NCBI GenBank assembly: GCA_964581385.1
Contig: CAZOOK010000016.1
Span: forward strand, 68,528 to 132,527
Reading direction: 5' to 3'
DNA length: 64,000 nucleotides
Source of the DNA: CAZOOK01 sp964581385
GTDB taxonomy: Bacteria > Pseudomonadota > Gammaproteobacteria > Nevskiales > Nevskiaceae
Below the pieces are notes generated by a model. That model was given only the letters and a program-made list of their open reading frames with translations. It ran no database searches and had not been told where the DNA came from. The translations under genes and the position numbers were made by a program. Shown here in pieces: positions 34,489 to 42,497 of the stretch (the stretch's first letter is position 1; each line of letters begins with the position of its first letter).

Positions 34489-35465
34489 CAGATCACCAAA
34501 GTAAGGTCCAGCAACTTGGAACGCACGAGACGGGGATCACCGAATAGTTGGTGCAGTACATGGGCGCGCTTCATCAGCAACTGGGCGTCCACCTCCGCCG
34601 TGAAACCCATGCCGCCATGGGCCTGGATATTGAAACGTGCCGCCTTCAACGCCTCGTCGCCCGCCAGCAACTTGGCGGCGCGGACATGGAATTCAGCGTC
34701 CTTGGCGCCCGACGCGAGGGCATCGGCGGCGTGCAAAGTCTGCGACCAGCACAACTCCGCGGCGAGCGCGATGTCGGCACAACGGTGCTTGATCGCCTGG
34801 AAGGCGCCGATCGGGCGACCGAACTGGACGCGGGTGCGCGCATATTCCGCCGCCATGTCGCGCGTCGTTTCCAGCTGCCCGCACAGCATCGCCGCCGCCA
34901 GCAGCTCGGCGGCAAGAACCAGATCCTTGCCATCGACGCGGGCGAGCTCCGATTCGCGTACTTGCGCTGTGGACAATTGCACCGTCTCGTCGATGCAGGC
35001 AAGTGCTCGCAATCCGTCGCTCCCACAATCCATCAGCCGCATCCGGTGCGGCTCGACCAGCAAGAAGATACCGCTATCGCCATCGATCACCCGGATCTCC
35101 GTCTGTGAGTGAACCATCGCGATGCCAACGCGGCGTTCTCCGGCAAGCAGCGAATCGCACAACTTCCGAGACCCGGCCCGCGCTGCGACATGTGGTGCCA
35201 GGATGTTTCCGATCAGCGCGGGAGAGACAAGGTTGCGGCCCGCTTCGCGAGAGACAAGCACGTCATCGACCAGCGATAGCCCCATGCCGCCATCGGTCTC
35301 GGGAAGTGAAATCCCGAGAATGCCCATACGGACCAGCTCGCCCCAACGCTCTGCTTCGGAAACATTCGAAGTGCGAAACCGGTTGACCGGGAATTTATCC
35401 GCCAGGAATTCGGCGAGGCCGCGGGAAATCGCCAGCTGCTCTTCAGTCGGAACGAGGAAGCTCAT
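34488..35465 (-). CDS. Acyl-CoA dehydrogenase, short beta-type subunit
   Basis: 325 residues, clearly shorter than a standard ACAD (about 380-400). The N-terminal domain (MGILGISLPETDGGMGLSL) and the C-terminal helical domain (TRVQFGRPIGAFQAIKHRCA, IQAHGGMGFTAEVDAQLLMK) are kept. The middle beta domain is reduced and has no SEPxxGSD motif. This is the signature of the partner subunit in heteromeric ACADs. It follows the full-length ACAD 35462-36667 with an ATGA overlap, so the two should be made in equal amounts. Confidence 0.88.
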   Translation of the reverse strand: MSFLVPTEEQLAISRGLAEFLADKFPVNRFRTSNVSEAERWGELVRMGILGISLPETDGGMGLSLVDDVLVSREAGRNLVSPALIGNILAPHVAARAGSRKLCDSLLAGERRVGIAMVHSQTEIRVIDGDSGIFLLVEPHRMRLMDCGSDGLRALACIDETVQLSTAQVRESELARVDGKDLVLAAELLAAAMLCGQLETTRDMAAEYARTRVQFGRPIGAFQAIKHRCADIALAAELCWSQTLHAADALASGAKDAEFHVRAAKLLAGDEALKAARFNIQAHGGMGFTAEVDAQLLMKRAHVLHQLFGDPRLVRSKLLDLTLVI

Positions 35466-36667
35466 GCGGGGATTTCCGCCACCGCGTCATGCTTAGGCAG
35501 GTTTAAGATCCGCTCAGCAATGATGTTGCGGCGGATTTCGGAGGTCCCTCCGCCGATGGTGCCCGCGTAACTGAACAGGTACTTCTCGACTGGGTTGGCG
35601 GGATCGTGTCCAGTGCCACGCTCGAGCCCCTGAGGACCGAGCAGTTCCAGCCAGAGCCGATAGACCTCCTGCTTCAATTCAGCCAGCATCAGCGCGACAT
35701 AGGTCCCTTCGGGCCCAGGCACCTTCTGCGTCATCGCGCGAGCGGCGGAATGGTATGTCATTGCCCTGAGCGCAGCCGCGCGGGCACGCAGGTTGCCGAG
35801 CTTTTCGGCCACACTGGAGTCCTCGATCAAGGGACGCCCCCCGCTGCCTTGCGCCTTGCGCGCAAAATCCAGCAGCTTCTCGACCGTGACTGAAAGCCGC
35901 ATCTGCGATTCGATGAAAGCAGTTCCGCGCTCGAAGGCCAGTGTCGCCATCGAAACGCTCCATCCATCGCCCAGCTTGCCGACAACGTTGGTCAGTGGAA
36001 TGCGCACTTCGTCATAAAATACTTCGCAATTATGGAACTCGCCGTCGAGCGACAGGATCGGGCGCACCGTGATGCCCGGCAAACGCATGTCACAGATCAA
36101 CCAGGACAGTCCCTTCTGTCGTTTCGACCCTGGTTCGGTACGCACGACCAATTCCTGGTAGTCGGCTGCCTGAGCAAAACTCGTCCAGATCTTGCTCCCG
36201 TTGACGACGATATGGTCGCCCACCACCGTGCCGCGGCAGCGAATGTTCGCCAGATCCGATCCGGCGTTCGGCTCCGAAAAACCTTGGCACCAAATGTCTT
36301 GCCCGTTGAGGATCCGAGGGAGATAAAACGCCTTTTGCTCCGGCGTCCCGCACAGCATCAGGGTAGGAGCGGCATGCTGCAGCCCGACAAACAAGCCCGA
36401 CCCATCCGGTGCGCCGGCACGCGCATATTCCTCGTACCAGATGATTTGCTCGCGCTGGGTCAGCCCGCGCCCGCCATATTCCTTGGGCCAGCTAATGCCG
36501 GCCCAGCCCGCTTCGAACAGCTGGCGTTGCCAGTTGCGCAGGTAGCTTGCCTGCTCGATACCATCCCGCGTGATCGGCGGACTCGGCTCTGCGGGCACAT
36601 TTCCCCGCAACCAGCCCCGCACCTCCGCCCGAAAGGCAGCTTCGGATTCCACGCTGCCGTTCTTCAT
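35462..36667 (-). CDS. Acyl-CoA dehydrogenase, alpha-type subunit
   Basis: 401 residues. Segments are SWPKEYGGRGLTQREQIIWY, QGFSEPNAGSDLANIRCRG, VNGSKIWTSFAQAADYQELV and the C-terminal GTIGGGTSEIRRNIIAERIL, all standard for ACADs. GAGAAAG lies 4 bases before the ATG. First gene of the operon ACAD-ACAD-ECH-ECH-CoA transferase. The start faces a 399-base divergent region with a palindrome (36796-36808). It probably pairs with the short ACAD downstream to desaturate a bulky acyl-CoA. Confidence 0.9.
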   Translation of the reverse strand: MKNGSVESEAAFRAEVRGWLRGNVPAEPSPPITRDGIEQASYLRNWQRQLFEAGWAGISWPKEYGGRGLTQREQIIWYEEYARAGAPDGSGLFVGLQHAAPTLMLCGTPEQKAFYLPRILNGQDIWCQGFSEPNAGSDLANIRCRGTVVGDHIVVNGSKIWTSFAQAADYQELVVRTEPGSKRQKGLSWLICDMRLPGITVRPILSLDGEFHNCEVFYDEVRIPLTNVVGKLGDGWSVSMATLAFERGTAFIESQMRLSVTVEKLLDFARKAQGSGGRPLIEDSSVAEKLGNLRARAAALRAMTYHSAARAMTQKVPGPEGTYVALMLAELKQEVYRLWLELLGPQGLERGTGHDPANPVEKYLFSYAGTIGGGTSEIRRNIIAERILNLPKHDAVAEIPA

Positions 36668-37066
36668 CCGACTTTCTCAATCATCCAACTAATAGGGCTG
36701 AAGTTAGATTGTTGCAATTTGCGAGAATACATTCAAGGTGACTCGATGGGTACTAACCGTCACATCGACATACTGGCGCTTAACAACGTCCTAAATTAGC
36801 ATAGCTAAAGCGAGTTTCTGCAATTGAACGCAGCCGCTATGCGGGCGCCGGCCAGCTTAAATCAGCATGCCCGCCAATACCGAGCGCCGCGTGCGGCGAA
36901 AGTTCTCAAATATTGAACTGTTTAAAACCCTACTTTCTGAATTCAGACGCCAGCTGCAGCCTTATAGCCATAGCCATGTCCCGACTAATCCAGTCAGACT
37001 TGCAGCCAGAAGCACCACAGCACGTCAGAGGACACGATCATTATCGATAAAGATAAAGGCCTGAGG
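36668..37066. other. Divergent intergenic region with palindrome TTAGC-ATA-GCTAA
   Basis: 399 bases between the ACAD operon and the alpha/beta hydrolase. A perfect inverted repeat, TTAGC-3-GCTAA, lies at 36796-36808, about 130 bases before the ACAD start; it could bind a regulator. A 65-codon frame on + (36867-37064) ends 2 bases before the hydrolase ATG, but its many rare codons and lack of an SD argue against a gene. Confidence 0.5.
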
Positions 37067-38011
37067 ATGCCAATTTCATCGCAGTCACAAAACGTCCATT
37101 TCCTTGCGCCCTATCAAGGCAAGCGGCCGCCGGCGCCGGCATGGTTTGAAACATCATTGAGCCACAAGCCGGAGCGCAGCTTCTTCCGATCCTCCGGAGT
37201 GGGCATTGAACTGCTGACCTGGGGCCGGCTCGGCGCACCGGGATTGCTGTTCCTACATGGGAACGGCGCACATGCCGACTGGTGGAGCCATATCGCTCCG
37301 TTCTTCGCCGCGGAGTGGCGATGCGCTGCCTTGTCCTATAGCGGCATGGGTGGCTCTGACTGGCGGGCGGCGGGCTATACCGTTGGCGATTTTGCCCTGG
37401 AAGCCCGCGATGCCGTAGCCGCCGCCGGACTCGACAAGGGCCCGGTGCGGCCGATCATCATCAGCCATTCCTTCGGCGGAACGGTAGGCATGGTGGCTGC
37501 GTCGCGCGACGAGATGTTCCGCGGCTTGGTGATGATCGACACCCCCATTAACATAGCTCCGGATCAGCTCCGGGAACTCAAGGCCCGTGCCCCGAAAGCC
37601 CGTACCGAGCACCAAGCCTTCCACACCCTTGAAGAAGGGCTGGCGCGGTTCCGCCTGTCCCCGCACCAAGACTGCGTCAACGACTTCATCGGCGACCATA
37701 TCGCACGATGCGCCCTCGTCGAACGCAATGGGAACTGGTTTTGGCGCTTCGATCCGCGCCGGTTGACGGTCAAAGATCGCGATGAGGATGACATCTCCAG
37801 CGAGGTGCGCTGCCCGATCGCTTATTTCCACGGTGAAAAGTCCGCACTCATCACACCGGACGCGCTGGAACGAAGCATCAAGGCTTTTCCGAATGGCACG
37901 CCAGTCATCCCAATTCCCGAGGCTGCGCACCATGTGCTGATCGATCAGCCTCTGGCCCTGGTCAGCAGCCTGCGCACCCTACTCGCCTGCTGGCCGCCCA
38001 TACAGGGCTGA
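37067..38011 (+). CDS. Alpha/beta hydrolase
   Basis: 314 residues. Oxyanion strand LLFLHGNGAHADWW (about 64-77), nucleophile elbow SHSFGG with Ser, and late His in EAAHHVLIDQP. The acid position reads YFHGEKSALIT, where Glu/Ser replace the usual GxxD, so the acid residue is not obvious. Related enzymes include esterases, C-C hydrolases (MhpC type) and thioesterases; the exact reaction cannot be told. GAGG directly touches the ATG, so initiation may use another signal. Followed after 102 bases by a thiolase on the same strand. Confidence 0.82.
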   Translation: MPISSQSQNVHFLAPYQGKRPPAPAWFETSLSHKPERSFFRSSGVGIELLTWGRLGAPGLLFLHGNGAHADWWSHIAPFFAAEWRCAALSYSGMGGSDWRAAGYTVGDFALEARDAVAAAGLDKGPVRPIIISHSFGGTVGMVAASRDEMFRGLVMIDTPINIAPDQLRELKARAPKARTEHQAFHTLEEGLARFRLSPHQDCVNDFIGDHIARCALVERNGNWFWRFDPRRLTVKDRDEDDISSEVRCPIAYFHGEKSALITPDALERSIKAFPNGTPVIPIPEAAHHVLIDQPLALVSSLRTLLACWPPIQG

Positions 38012-38113
38012 TCCACCCGGCAATGGAATAGCCCAGTCTGGATACCCCTGCCGGGGCCTCCTAAACTGCGATAGCATGTCATACGTATATATATTTGATT
38101 AGGAGATGTTGCA

Positions 38114-39286
38114 ATGTCCTCAGCCGTGATCGTCAGCGCCGTGCGCACCGCCGTGGGAACCGCACGAAAGGGGTCGCTGGCCAACATCCCACCCGAGGCA
38201 CTGGCGGCAACCGTCATTCGGGAGGCAGTGAAACGGTCAGGCTTCCCGCCTGAAGCCATCGATGACGTAGTCATGGCGGAGTCCATGGCTGGCGGCGGCG
38301 CCATCGCGCGCTATGCCGCGGTCGAGCTCGGAATGATGCGCGCGGCTGGCATGGCCGTGAACCGCCACTGTGCCGGAGGTCTTTCCGCGGTTGGTGTTGC
38401 CGCGGGATCAATCCTCGCCGGGATGGAACGGATCATGATTGCCGGTGGCGTGAACTCAAGCTCTTTCATGCCTCGCATGCAGCAGCGCAACCCGGTGACC
38501 CAGGAATTCCAGGACATGTGGATTCCCCCGACGCATCCCGACAGTCCCGAAGCGCCCAACCGCGATATGTCGATCACTGTGGGTTGGAACGCCGCCAAAA
38601 CACTCGGCCTGACCCGCCAGGAACAGGATGCTTGGGCATTGCGCTCGCACCAACGCGCCATCGCTGCGATTGATGCCGGCCATTTCATCGACGAGATCGT
38701 GCCGGTCATGGTCCGCAACGCCGAAGGCCGTGAAGTGGAATTCAAGGTCGACGAATATGCACGACGCGACACGACCATGGAAAAACTCGCGGCACTCAAG
38801 GTGCTGCATCCTGAGATTGAAGGCTTTTCAATCACCGCCGGTAATGCCAGCGGCGGCAACGACGCGGCCGCGGCCGTGGTTATCACTACAGACGCGATCG
38901 CCCGGTCGGAACGGGCGAACGTGGTGGCAACCATCCGTGGCTGGACATCTATCGGCGTCGAACCGGCGAAGACTGGACTATCTGTTCCACAGGTCGTCGA
39001 GAAGCTCCTTTCTCGCACCGGTGTCGCTCTGAAAGATATCCGGCTCTGGGAAATCAACGAAGCCTTTGCCTCTGTCCCGCTAGGCGCAGGCCGCGTCCTT
39101 GGCCTTGACGAAGCAACCGTGAACATCTCGGGCAGTGGCTGCTCCATCGGGCACCCGATCGGCGCATCGGGCGCGCGCATGATCATCACGCTCGCCAATG
39201 ACCTGCGTCGACGCGGAGGCGGTCTCGGTATCGCCGCGATGTGCGCCGGTGGCGGCCAGGCTGGCGCTGTACTAATCGAAGTGTGA
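38114..39286 (+). CDS. Acetyl-CoA acetyltransferase (thiolase)
   Basis: 390 residues, standard thiolase II length. All catalytic residues are visible: nucleophile C86 in VNRHCAGGLSAVG, H347 in CSIGHPIGASG and C377 in MCAGGGQAGA. EINEAFASVPL gives the Asn-Glu-Ala-Phe motif. AGGAG lies 8 bases before the ATG. It should cleave 3-ketoacyl-CoA to acetyl- or propionyl-CoA. In contrast to the thiolase-fold protein at 57660-58832 it is fully equipped, so the window holds one competent and one atypical member. Confidence 0.93.
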   Translation: MSSAVIVSAVRTAVGTARKGSLANIPPEALAATVIREAVKRSGFPPEAIDDVVMAESMAGGGAIARYAAVELGMMRAAGMAVNRHCAGGLSAVGVAAGSILAGMERIMIAGGVNSSSFMPRMQQRNPVTQEFQDMWIPPTHPDSPEAPNRDMSITVGWNAAKTLGLTRQEQDAWALRSHQRAIAAIDAGHFIDEIVPVMVRNAEGREVEFKVDEYARRDTTMEKLAALKVLHPEIEGFSITAGNASGGNDAAAAVVITTDAIARSERANVVATIRGWTSIGVEPAKTGLSVPQVVEKLLSRTGVALKDIRLWEINEAFASVPLGAGRVLGLDEATVNISGSGCSIGHPIGASGARMIITLANDLRRRGGGLGIAAMCAGGGQAGAVLIEV

Positions 39287-39476
39287 GCCTTTCCTGGCAA
39301 GCCGCAATGCGACTATGTGCGGCTCAGCGGGCCCTGCAGCCCTGCGCCAGCGTGCAGTCAGGGCTGGCCTAGCCGCCCCCCCGCCCCCCGCCATGACCGC
39401 CTCCCAAAATGGATACACAGTCTGAGCGCAAGTCGGTGCGCCATAATGAAGAATCGTGGAGCTCACAGCGACGACA

Positions 39477-40145
39477 ATGCGTAAACAGAAGGTAGGCCGC
39501 GAGGATTCAGCAACACGCTCCGCACTGCTGGATGCAGCCGAGCAGATGATGCGGGAGGAGGGATATGCGGCGGTGACCTCACGACGCGTCGCTGCCAAGG
39601 CGCTAGTGCGAGCGCAGCTCGTCCACTACTATTTTCCGACCATGGATGACTTGTTCCTCGCGCTCTTCCGGCGACGGGCACAAACCGGGCTGCCATTGAT
39701 GGCCAAGGCACTTGAGGATGGCCGCGTCTTCCAAGTGTTGTGGCAACAGAACACCGATCGTGCCAACGCCACCATGAACCTCGAGTTCATGGCACTCGCC
39801 AATCACCGCAAGTCGTTACGAACCGAATTTGCAAAATTCGGAGAAGAGTTAAGACGGCTGCAACATCAAGCGCTACTTCGACACTTCAAGACCTCCGGTG
39901 TAAACCCTGAGATCGATCCTCGCGTAATGACATTCTTGTTTGCCAGCGCAGGGATTCTTCTAGCCTTAGAATCAGAGGCCGGCATATCGTTCGGCCACGC
40001 CAAAGTCCGCGCTGCTGTTAAGTCAATGCTGAAACGTGTATCCACCACCGGATCTGTCCCGGAAGCCGCCGCCGACAACGCATTGAGAACAAAAGGACGA
40101 TCCAAGCGCCGCGGCAAATCAGGCTCTGCGACCGCGGTCGATTGA
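39477..40145 (+). CDS. TetR/AcrR family transcriptional regulator
   Basis: 222 residues from the ATG at 39477; a GTG 21 bases upstream is the alternative start. HTH: ATRSALLDAAEQMMREEGYA, then VTSRRVAAKALVRAQLVHYYF, the TetR recognition helix with HYYF. The C-terminal tail is very basic (KGRSKRRGKSG), unusual for the family and possibly an added DNA contact. It follows the thiolase on the same strand and precedes the kinase-like gene. A long perfect inverted repeat starts right after its stop codon. Confidence 0.85.
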   Translation: MRKQKVGREDSATRSALLDAAEQMMREEGYAAVTSRRVAAKALVRAQLVHYYFPTMDDLFLALFRRRAQTGLPLMAKALEDGRVFQVLWQQNTDRANATMNLEFMALANHRKSLRTEFAKFGEELRRLQHQALLRHFKTSGVNPEIDPRVMTFLFASAGILLALESEAGISFGHAKVRAAVKSMLKRVSTTGSVPEAAADNALRTKGRSKRRGKSGSATAVD

Positions 40146-40185
40146 TTTTGGCGATCGCCCAACTATTTTTGGGCGATCGCCAAAA
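40146..40185. repeat. Perfect 17-base inverted repeat with two GGCGATCGCC cores
   Basis: Left arm 40146-40162 and right arm 40169-40185 are perfect reverse complements with a 6-base loop (CTATTT). Each arm contains the self-palindromic GGCGATCGCC. A stable hairpin is expected in RNA. A U-tract does not follow on either strand, so it is not a classical intrinsic terminator. It sits between the TetR stop and a putative promoter, so it may instead be a double operator or a factor-assisted stop. Confidence 0.7.
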
Positions 40186-40191
40186 AAACCC

Positions 40192-40221
40192 TTGACCCCC
40201 GTAGACAGGGTTATGTAGGCT
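40192..40221 (+). promoter_or_regulatory. Candidate sigma-70-type promoter for the kinase-like/phosphatase pair
   Basis: TTGACC at 40192-40197, then 18 bases, then TAGGCT at 40216-40221, 69 bases before the ATG at 40291. The -35 is good and the -10 is only moderate. The strong inverted repeat just upstream could regulate it. Confidence 0.35.
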
Positions 40222-40290
40222 GCGTGCCGAAGTCACTTTAATTCCTTACAAAAGTGATTGATGCTGCTTCTTTGCGGTGGAGCGCTGTAA

Positions 40291-41412
40291 ATGAATAGCT
40301 GTGCGGGGAAATCCAAGAACATGCCGGCTACCGGAAGGTCTATCCATGGGCCGGCCATTCCACGCAACTGGAACATCACGCCAGAGTGGATGACTCAAGT
40401 CGTCGCCGCCCGGCATCCGGGCGCGAAGGTATCCGCAGTCAAGCGCATCGGTGGTTCAGATGGCACGTCGAGCCGTGCATTGTTCGAGTTGCAGTACTCG
40501 GAAGGGAGGGGACCCAAGACACTTTTTGCTAAAACGAAGGGCAACGCCCTGCGCCGCTTCTTCCAGTGGGCGACGGAAAATGCCTTCATTGAAGGCCGGC
40601 TGGTTGAGTCTGGAGCCTGTCTTCCTCTTGAGCACCCCGTTTTTTACTACGGGGCCGTGGATTATCTTCGTCTCAACGACATGATAATCATGGAGAACGT
40701 CATCGAGCGTGGAGCAGTGCTCAATGATGCGACTCGACCCCTGACGGTGGCCACCGTAGCTCAAGGACTGGAAGGCCTGGCCACGCTTCATAGTCGATAC
40801 TGGCGATTCTCCAAGGCCACTGACCCGCAGCTGGGGTGGGTTCGCCCCTGGACCGCATCGCGTAGCTTCAAAGCATTGGTCAAGTTGGGATGCACGAGGG
40901 GTATCCCTCGGCTTCGGGAACAGTTGCCCGATGACGTAGCGGCATTGGGACCCGAGGGCATGGTGAACATGTGGACGCGTCAGATGGATTCTGGAAATAG
41001 CGCAGCAGCCACACTTCTTCATGGGGACGCCCATGTAGGGAACACATACACCCTGCCGGATGGCGACCTGGGTTTCTTCGATTGGGGTGTCGTGCGAAAA
41101 GGGCATTGGTCGTACGATGTCGGGTACTTCATCATCAGCGCGCTCGATGAGAACGACCGTCGCCACTTTGCACAAGACTTGGTCGAATGCTATCGAAAAG
41201 CGCTGGATGTGCCCCGCGATGATCGCATGAGTTCGGCCGATGCCTGGCTGCGTTTCCGCAGCTCGCCGCCCTACGGTCTCGCCATATGGGTCACGACCGG
41301 CGCCGAAGACCAATATCAGCGGCCGGAGATATGTACGCGACTTGCGGCTCGATTTGCTTCGGCGTTCGTCGATCTGAATACGCCCGAAGCGCTTGCGCGC
41401 CTTGGCAGCTGA
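40291..41412 (+). CDS. Phosphotransferase (APH/ecdysteroid-kinase-like) family protein
   Basis: 373 residues with kinase-fold signatures: FAKTKG with a likely ATP-binding Lys (K81), the catalytic loop LLHGDAHVGN (about 242-251; Asp246) and the metal-binding FFDWGVVRKGHWSYDVGYF (Asp264). The order and spacing match APH/CHK-type small-molecule kinases. Such proteins occur often in steroid and lipid catabolic clusters without a known substrate. GGAG stands about 9 bases upstream. Only 7 bases separate its stop from a tyrosine-phosphatase-like gene, so a phosphorylation/dephosphorylation pair is possible (inference). Not a likely drug resistance gene given the context. Confidence 0.82.
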   Translation: MNSCAGKSKNMPATGRSIHGPAIPRNWNITPEWMTQVVAARHPGAKVSAVKRIGGSDGTSSRALFELQYSEGRGPKTLFAKTKGNALRRFFQWATENAFIEGRLVESGACLPLEHPVFYYGAVDYLRLNDMIIMENVIERGAVLNDATRPLTVATVAQGLEGLATLHSRYWRFSKATDPQLGWVRPWTASRSFKALVKLGCTRGIPRLREQLPDDVAALGPEGMVNMWTRQMDSGNSAAATLLHGDAHVGNTYTLPDGDLGFFDWGVVRKGHWSYDVGYFIISALDENDRRHFAQDLVECYRKALDVPRDDRMSSADAWLRFRSSPPYGLAIWVTTGAEDQYQRPEICTRLAARFASAFVDLNTPEALARLGS

Positions 41413-41419
41413 GGGATTT

Positions 41420-42211
41420 ATGACCCCTGAAAGCAGCGTTCCCGCCAATTCTGGATGCCCAGCCATCCTCGAAGGCTCGGCCAATTTCCGCGATCTCGGC
41501 GGCTATCCGACAGAAGCCGGTCGACGCATTCGGCGAGGACAACTATTTCGCGCCGGCAATATGGCGCGACTGACAGACACCGACCACCAAGTCCTGGCAC
41601 GCCTAGCGATCAAGACCATCTGTGACCTGCGTTCGACTCACGAGCGCGAGGCCGAACCCTATGTCTGGTGTTCGGTCGCGGGGGTCGCCTATTGGGCCTG
41701 TGACAGCTCGGAAAGCTTTGCGGACCTGGGAAGATTAATTGCCACCGGCCAGCTGACCGCAGAAACGGCCCGCACCACCATGATTGAAGGCTACCGGCGC
41801 TTGCCTTTCGAGCAGGCCGCAGCCGTCACCGAATTGCTTCGCCGGCTTGCTGTGGGAGAGCTCCCCTTAGTCTTCAATTGCTCCGCCGGTAAAGATCGGA
41901 CAGGAGTTGCTGCCGCCATCATCTTGAGCGTGCTCGGCGTCTCCAGGGCAACCATCATCAAAGACTATCTGTTGACGAACGAAATACTACGGGGCAATCC
42001 GATGTTCAGAGAGAGAATCCAGGGGTTAGCAGCTCTTTCTAAGGCGCAGAATGAGGGCATGTCCGTGGTCCTGAGCGCTGACCCTGCCTATTTGAACGCA
42101 GCTCTCACCGCGATTGAAGACAGCTACAGTACGATCGATGTTTACGTGCGGAATAGACTCGGCATCAGCGACAAACTCCGTGCCCACATACACGAACAGC
42201 TCCTTGAATAG
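41420..42211 (+). CDS. Tyrosine-protein phosphatase (Y_phosphatase3 family)
   Basis: 263 residues. Opening GSANFRDLGGYP (about 19-30) is the family mark, RRGQLFRAGNMARLT follows, and the active site is FNCSAGKDRTG with Cys154 and Arg160 (C-x5-R). Members dephosphorylate tyrosine, phosphoinositides or other small phosphates; bacterial ones resemble LipA-type lipid phosphatases. No signal peptide, so cytoplasmic. GAGGGA lies 3 bases before the ATG, close to the preceding stop. It probably forms an operon with the kinase-like gene. Confidence 0.88.
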   Translation: MTPESSVPANSGCPAILEGSANFRDLGGYPTEAGRRIRRGQLFRAGNMARLTDTDHQVLARLAIKTICDLRSTHEREAEPYVWCSVAGVAYWACDSSESFADLGRLIATGQLTAETARTTMIEGYRRLPFEQAAAVTELLRRLAVGELPLVFNCSAGKDRTGVAAAIILSVLGVSRATIIKDYLLTNEILRGNPMFRERIQGLAALSKAQNEGMSVVLSADPAYLNAALTAIEDSYSTIDVYVRNRLGISDKLRAHIHEQLLE

Positions 42212-42237
42212 CGCCCCCAAGGTCAATAACACGGTTC

Positions 42238-42432
42238 CACCCAGCATTTGGTGCTGATGTGCCAGCCGCACAGCGTAGTATCTGCACGCCAACACCGGCA
42301 ACACCCTTATATGTACAGGCCGGTGATCGCGTCGGCGACATCCTGCGGCTGCGCACCCTGCGACAGCGAATTCATACGTCGCCCCACTTCGCTGATCAGG
42401 AACGGCATCGCCACCGTCATGCGCGTTTCGAT
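42238..42432 (-). pseudogene. 3' fragment of a FabG4-like (SDR) 3-oxoacyl reductase gene
   Basis: The - strand reads IETRMTVAMPF, then EVGRRMNSLSQGAQPQDVAD and AIT before a stop at 42307-42309. This matches the end of the large FabG4-type reductases (IETxMTxAIPxxxREVGRRxNSLxQGGxPxDVAE). After the stop, other frames still carry traces of the expected C-terminus (a Gly-Val-rich stretch and HQHQMLGG, where the family has GQxMLGA), so the 3' end is frameshifted. The N-terminal three quarters are gone. The likeness rests on my memory of the family. Confidence 0.55.
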
Positions 42433-42497
42433 GCTGTCGGATCGAGACTTCGCCGAAGCCTATTTGAAGTTTCAGTTCTAGCCCCGCCTCAGTTCGG

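Noticed and set aside
36867..37064. 65-codon frame ending 2 bases before the alpha/beta hydrolase
   Set aside because: Many rare codons, no SD and no recognisable sequence; probably chance, although the position would suit a leader.
40146..40185. Intrinsic terminator after the TetR gene
   Set aside because: The hairpin is strong, but a run of A instead of U follows on + and no U-run follows on -. Kept only as an inverted repeat.
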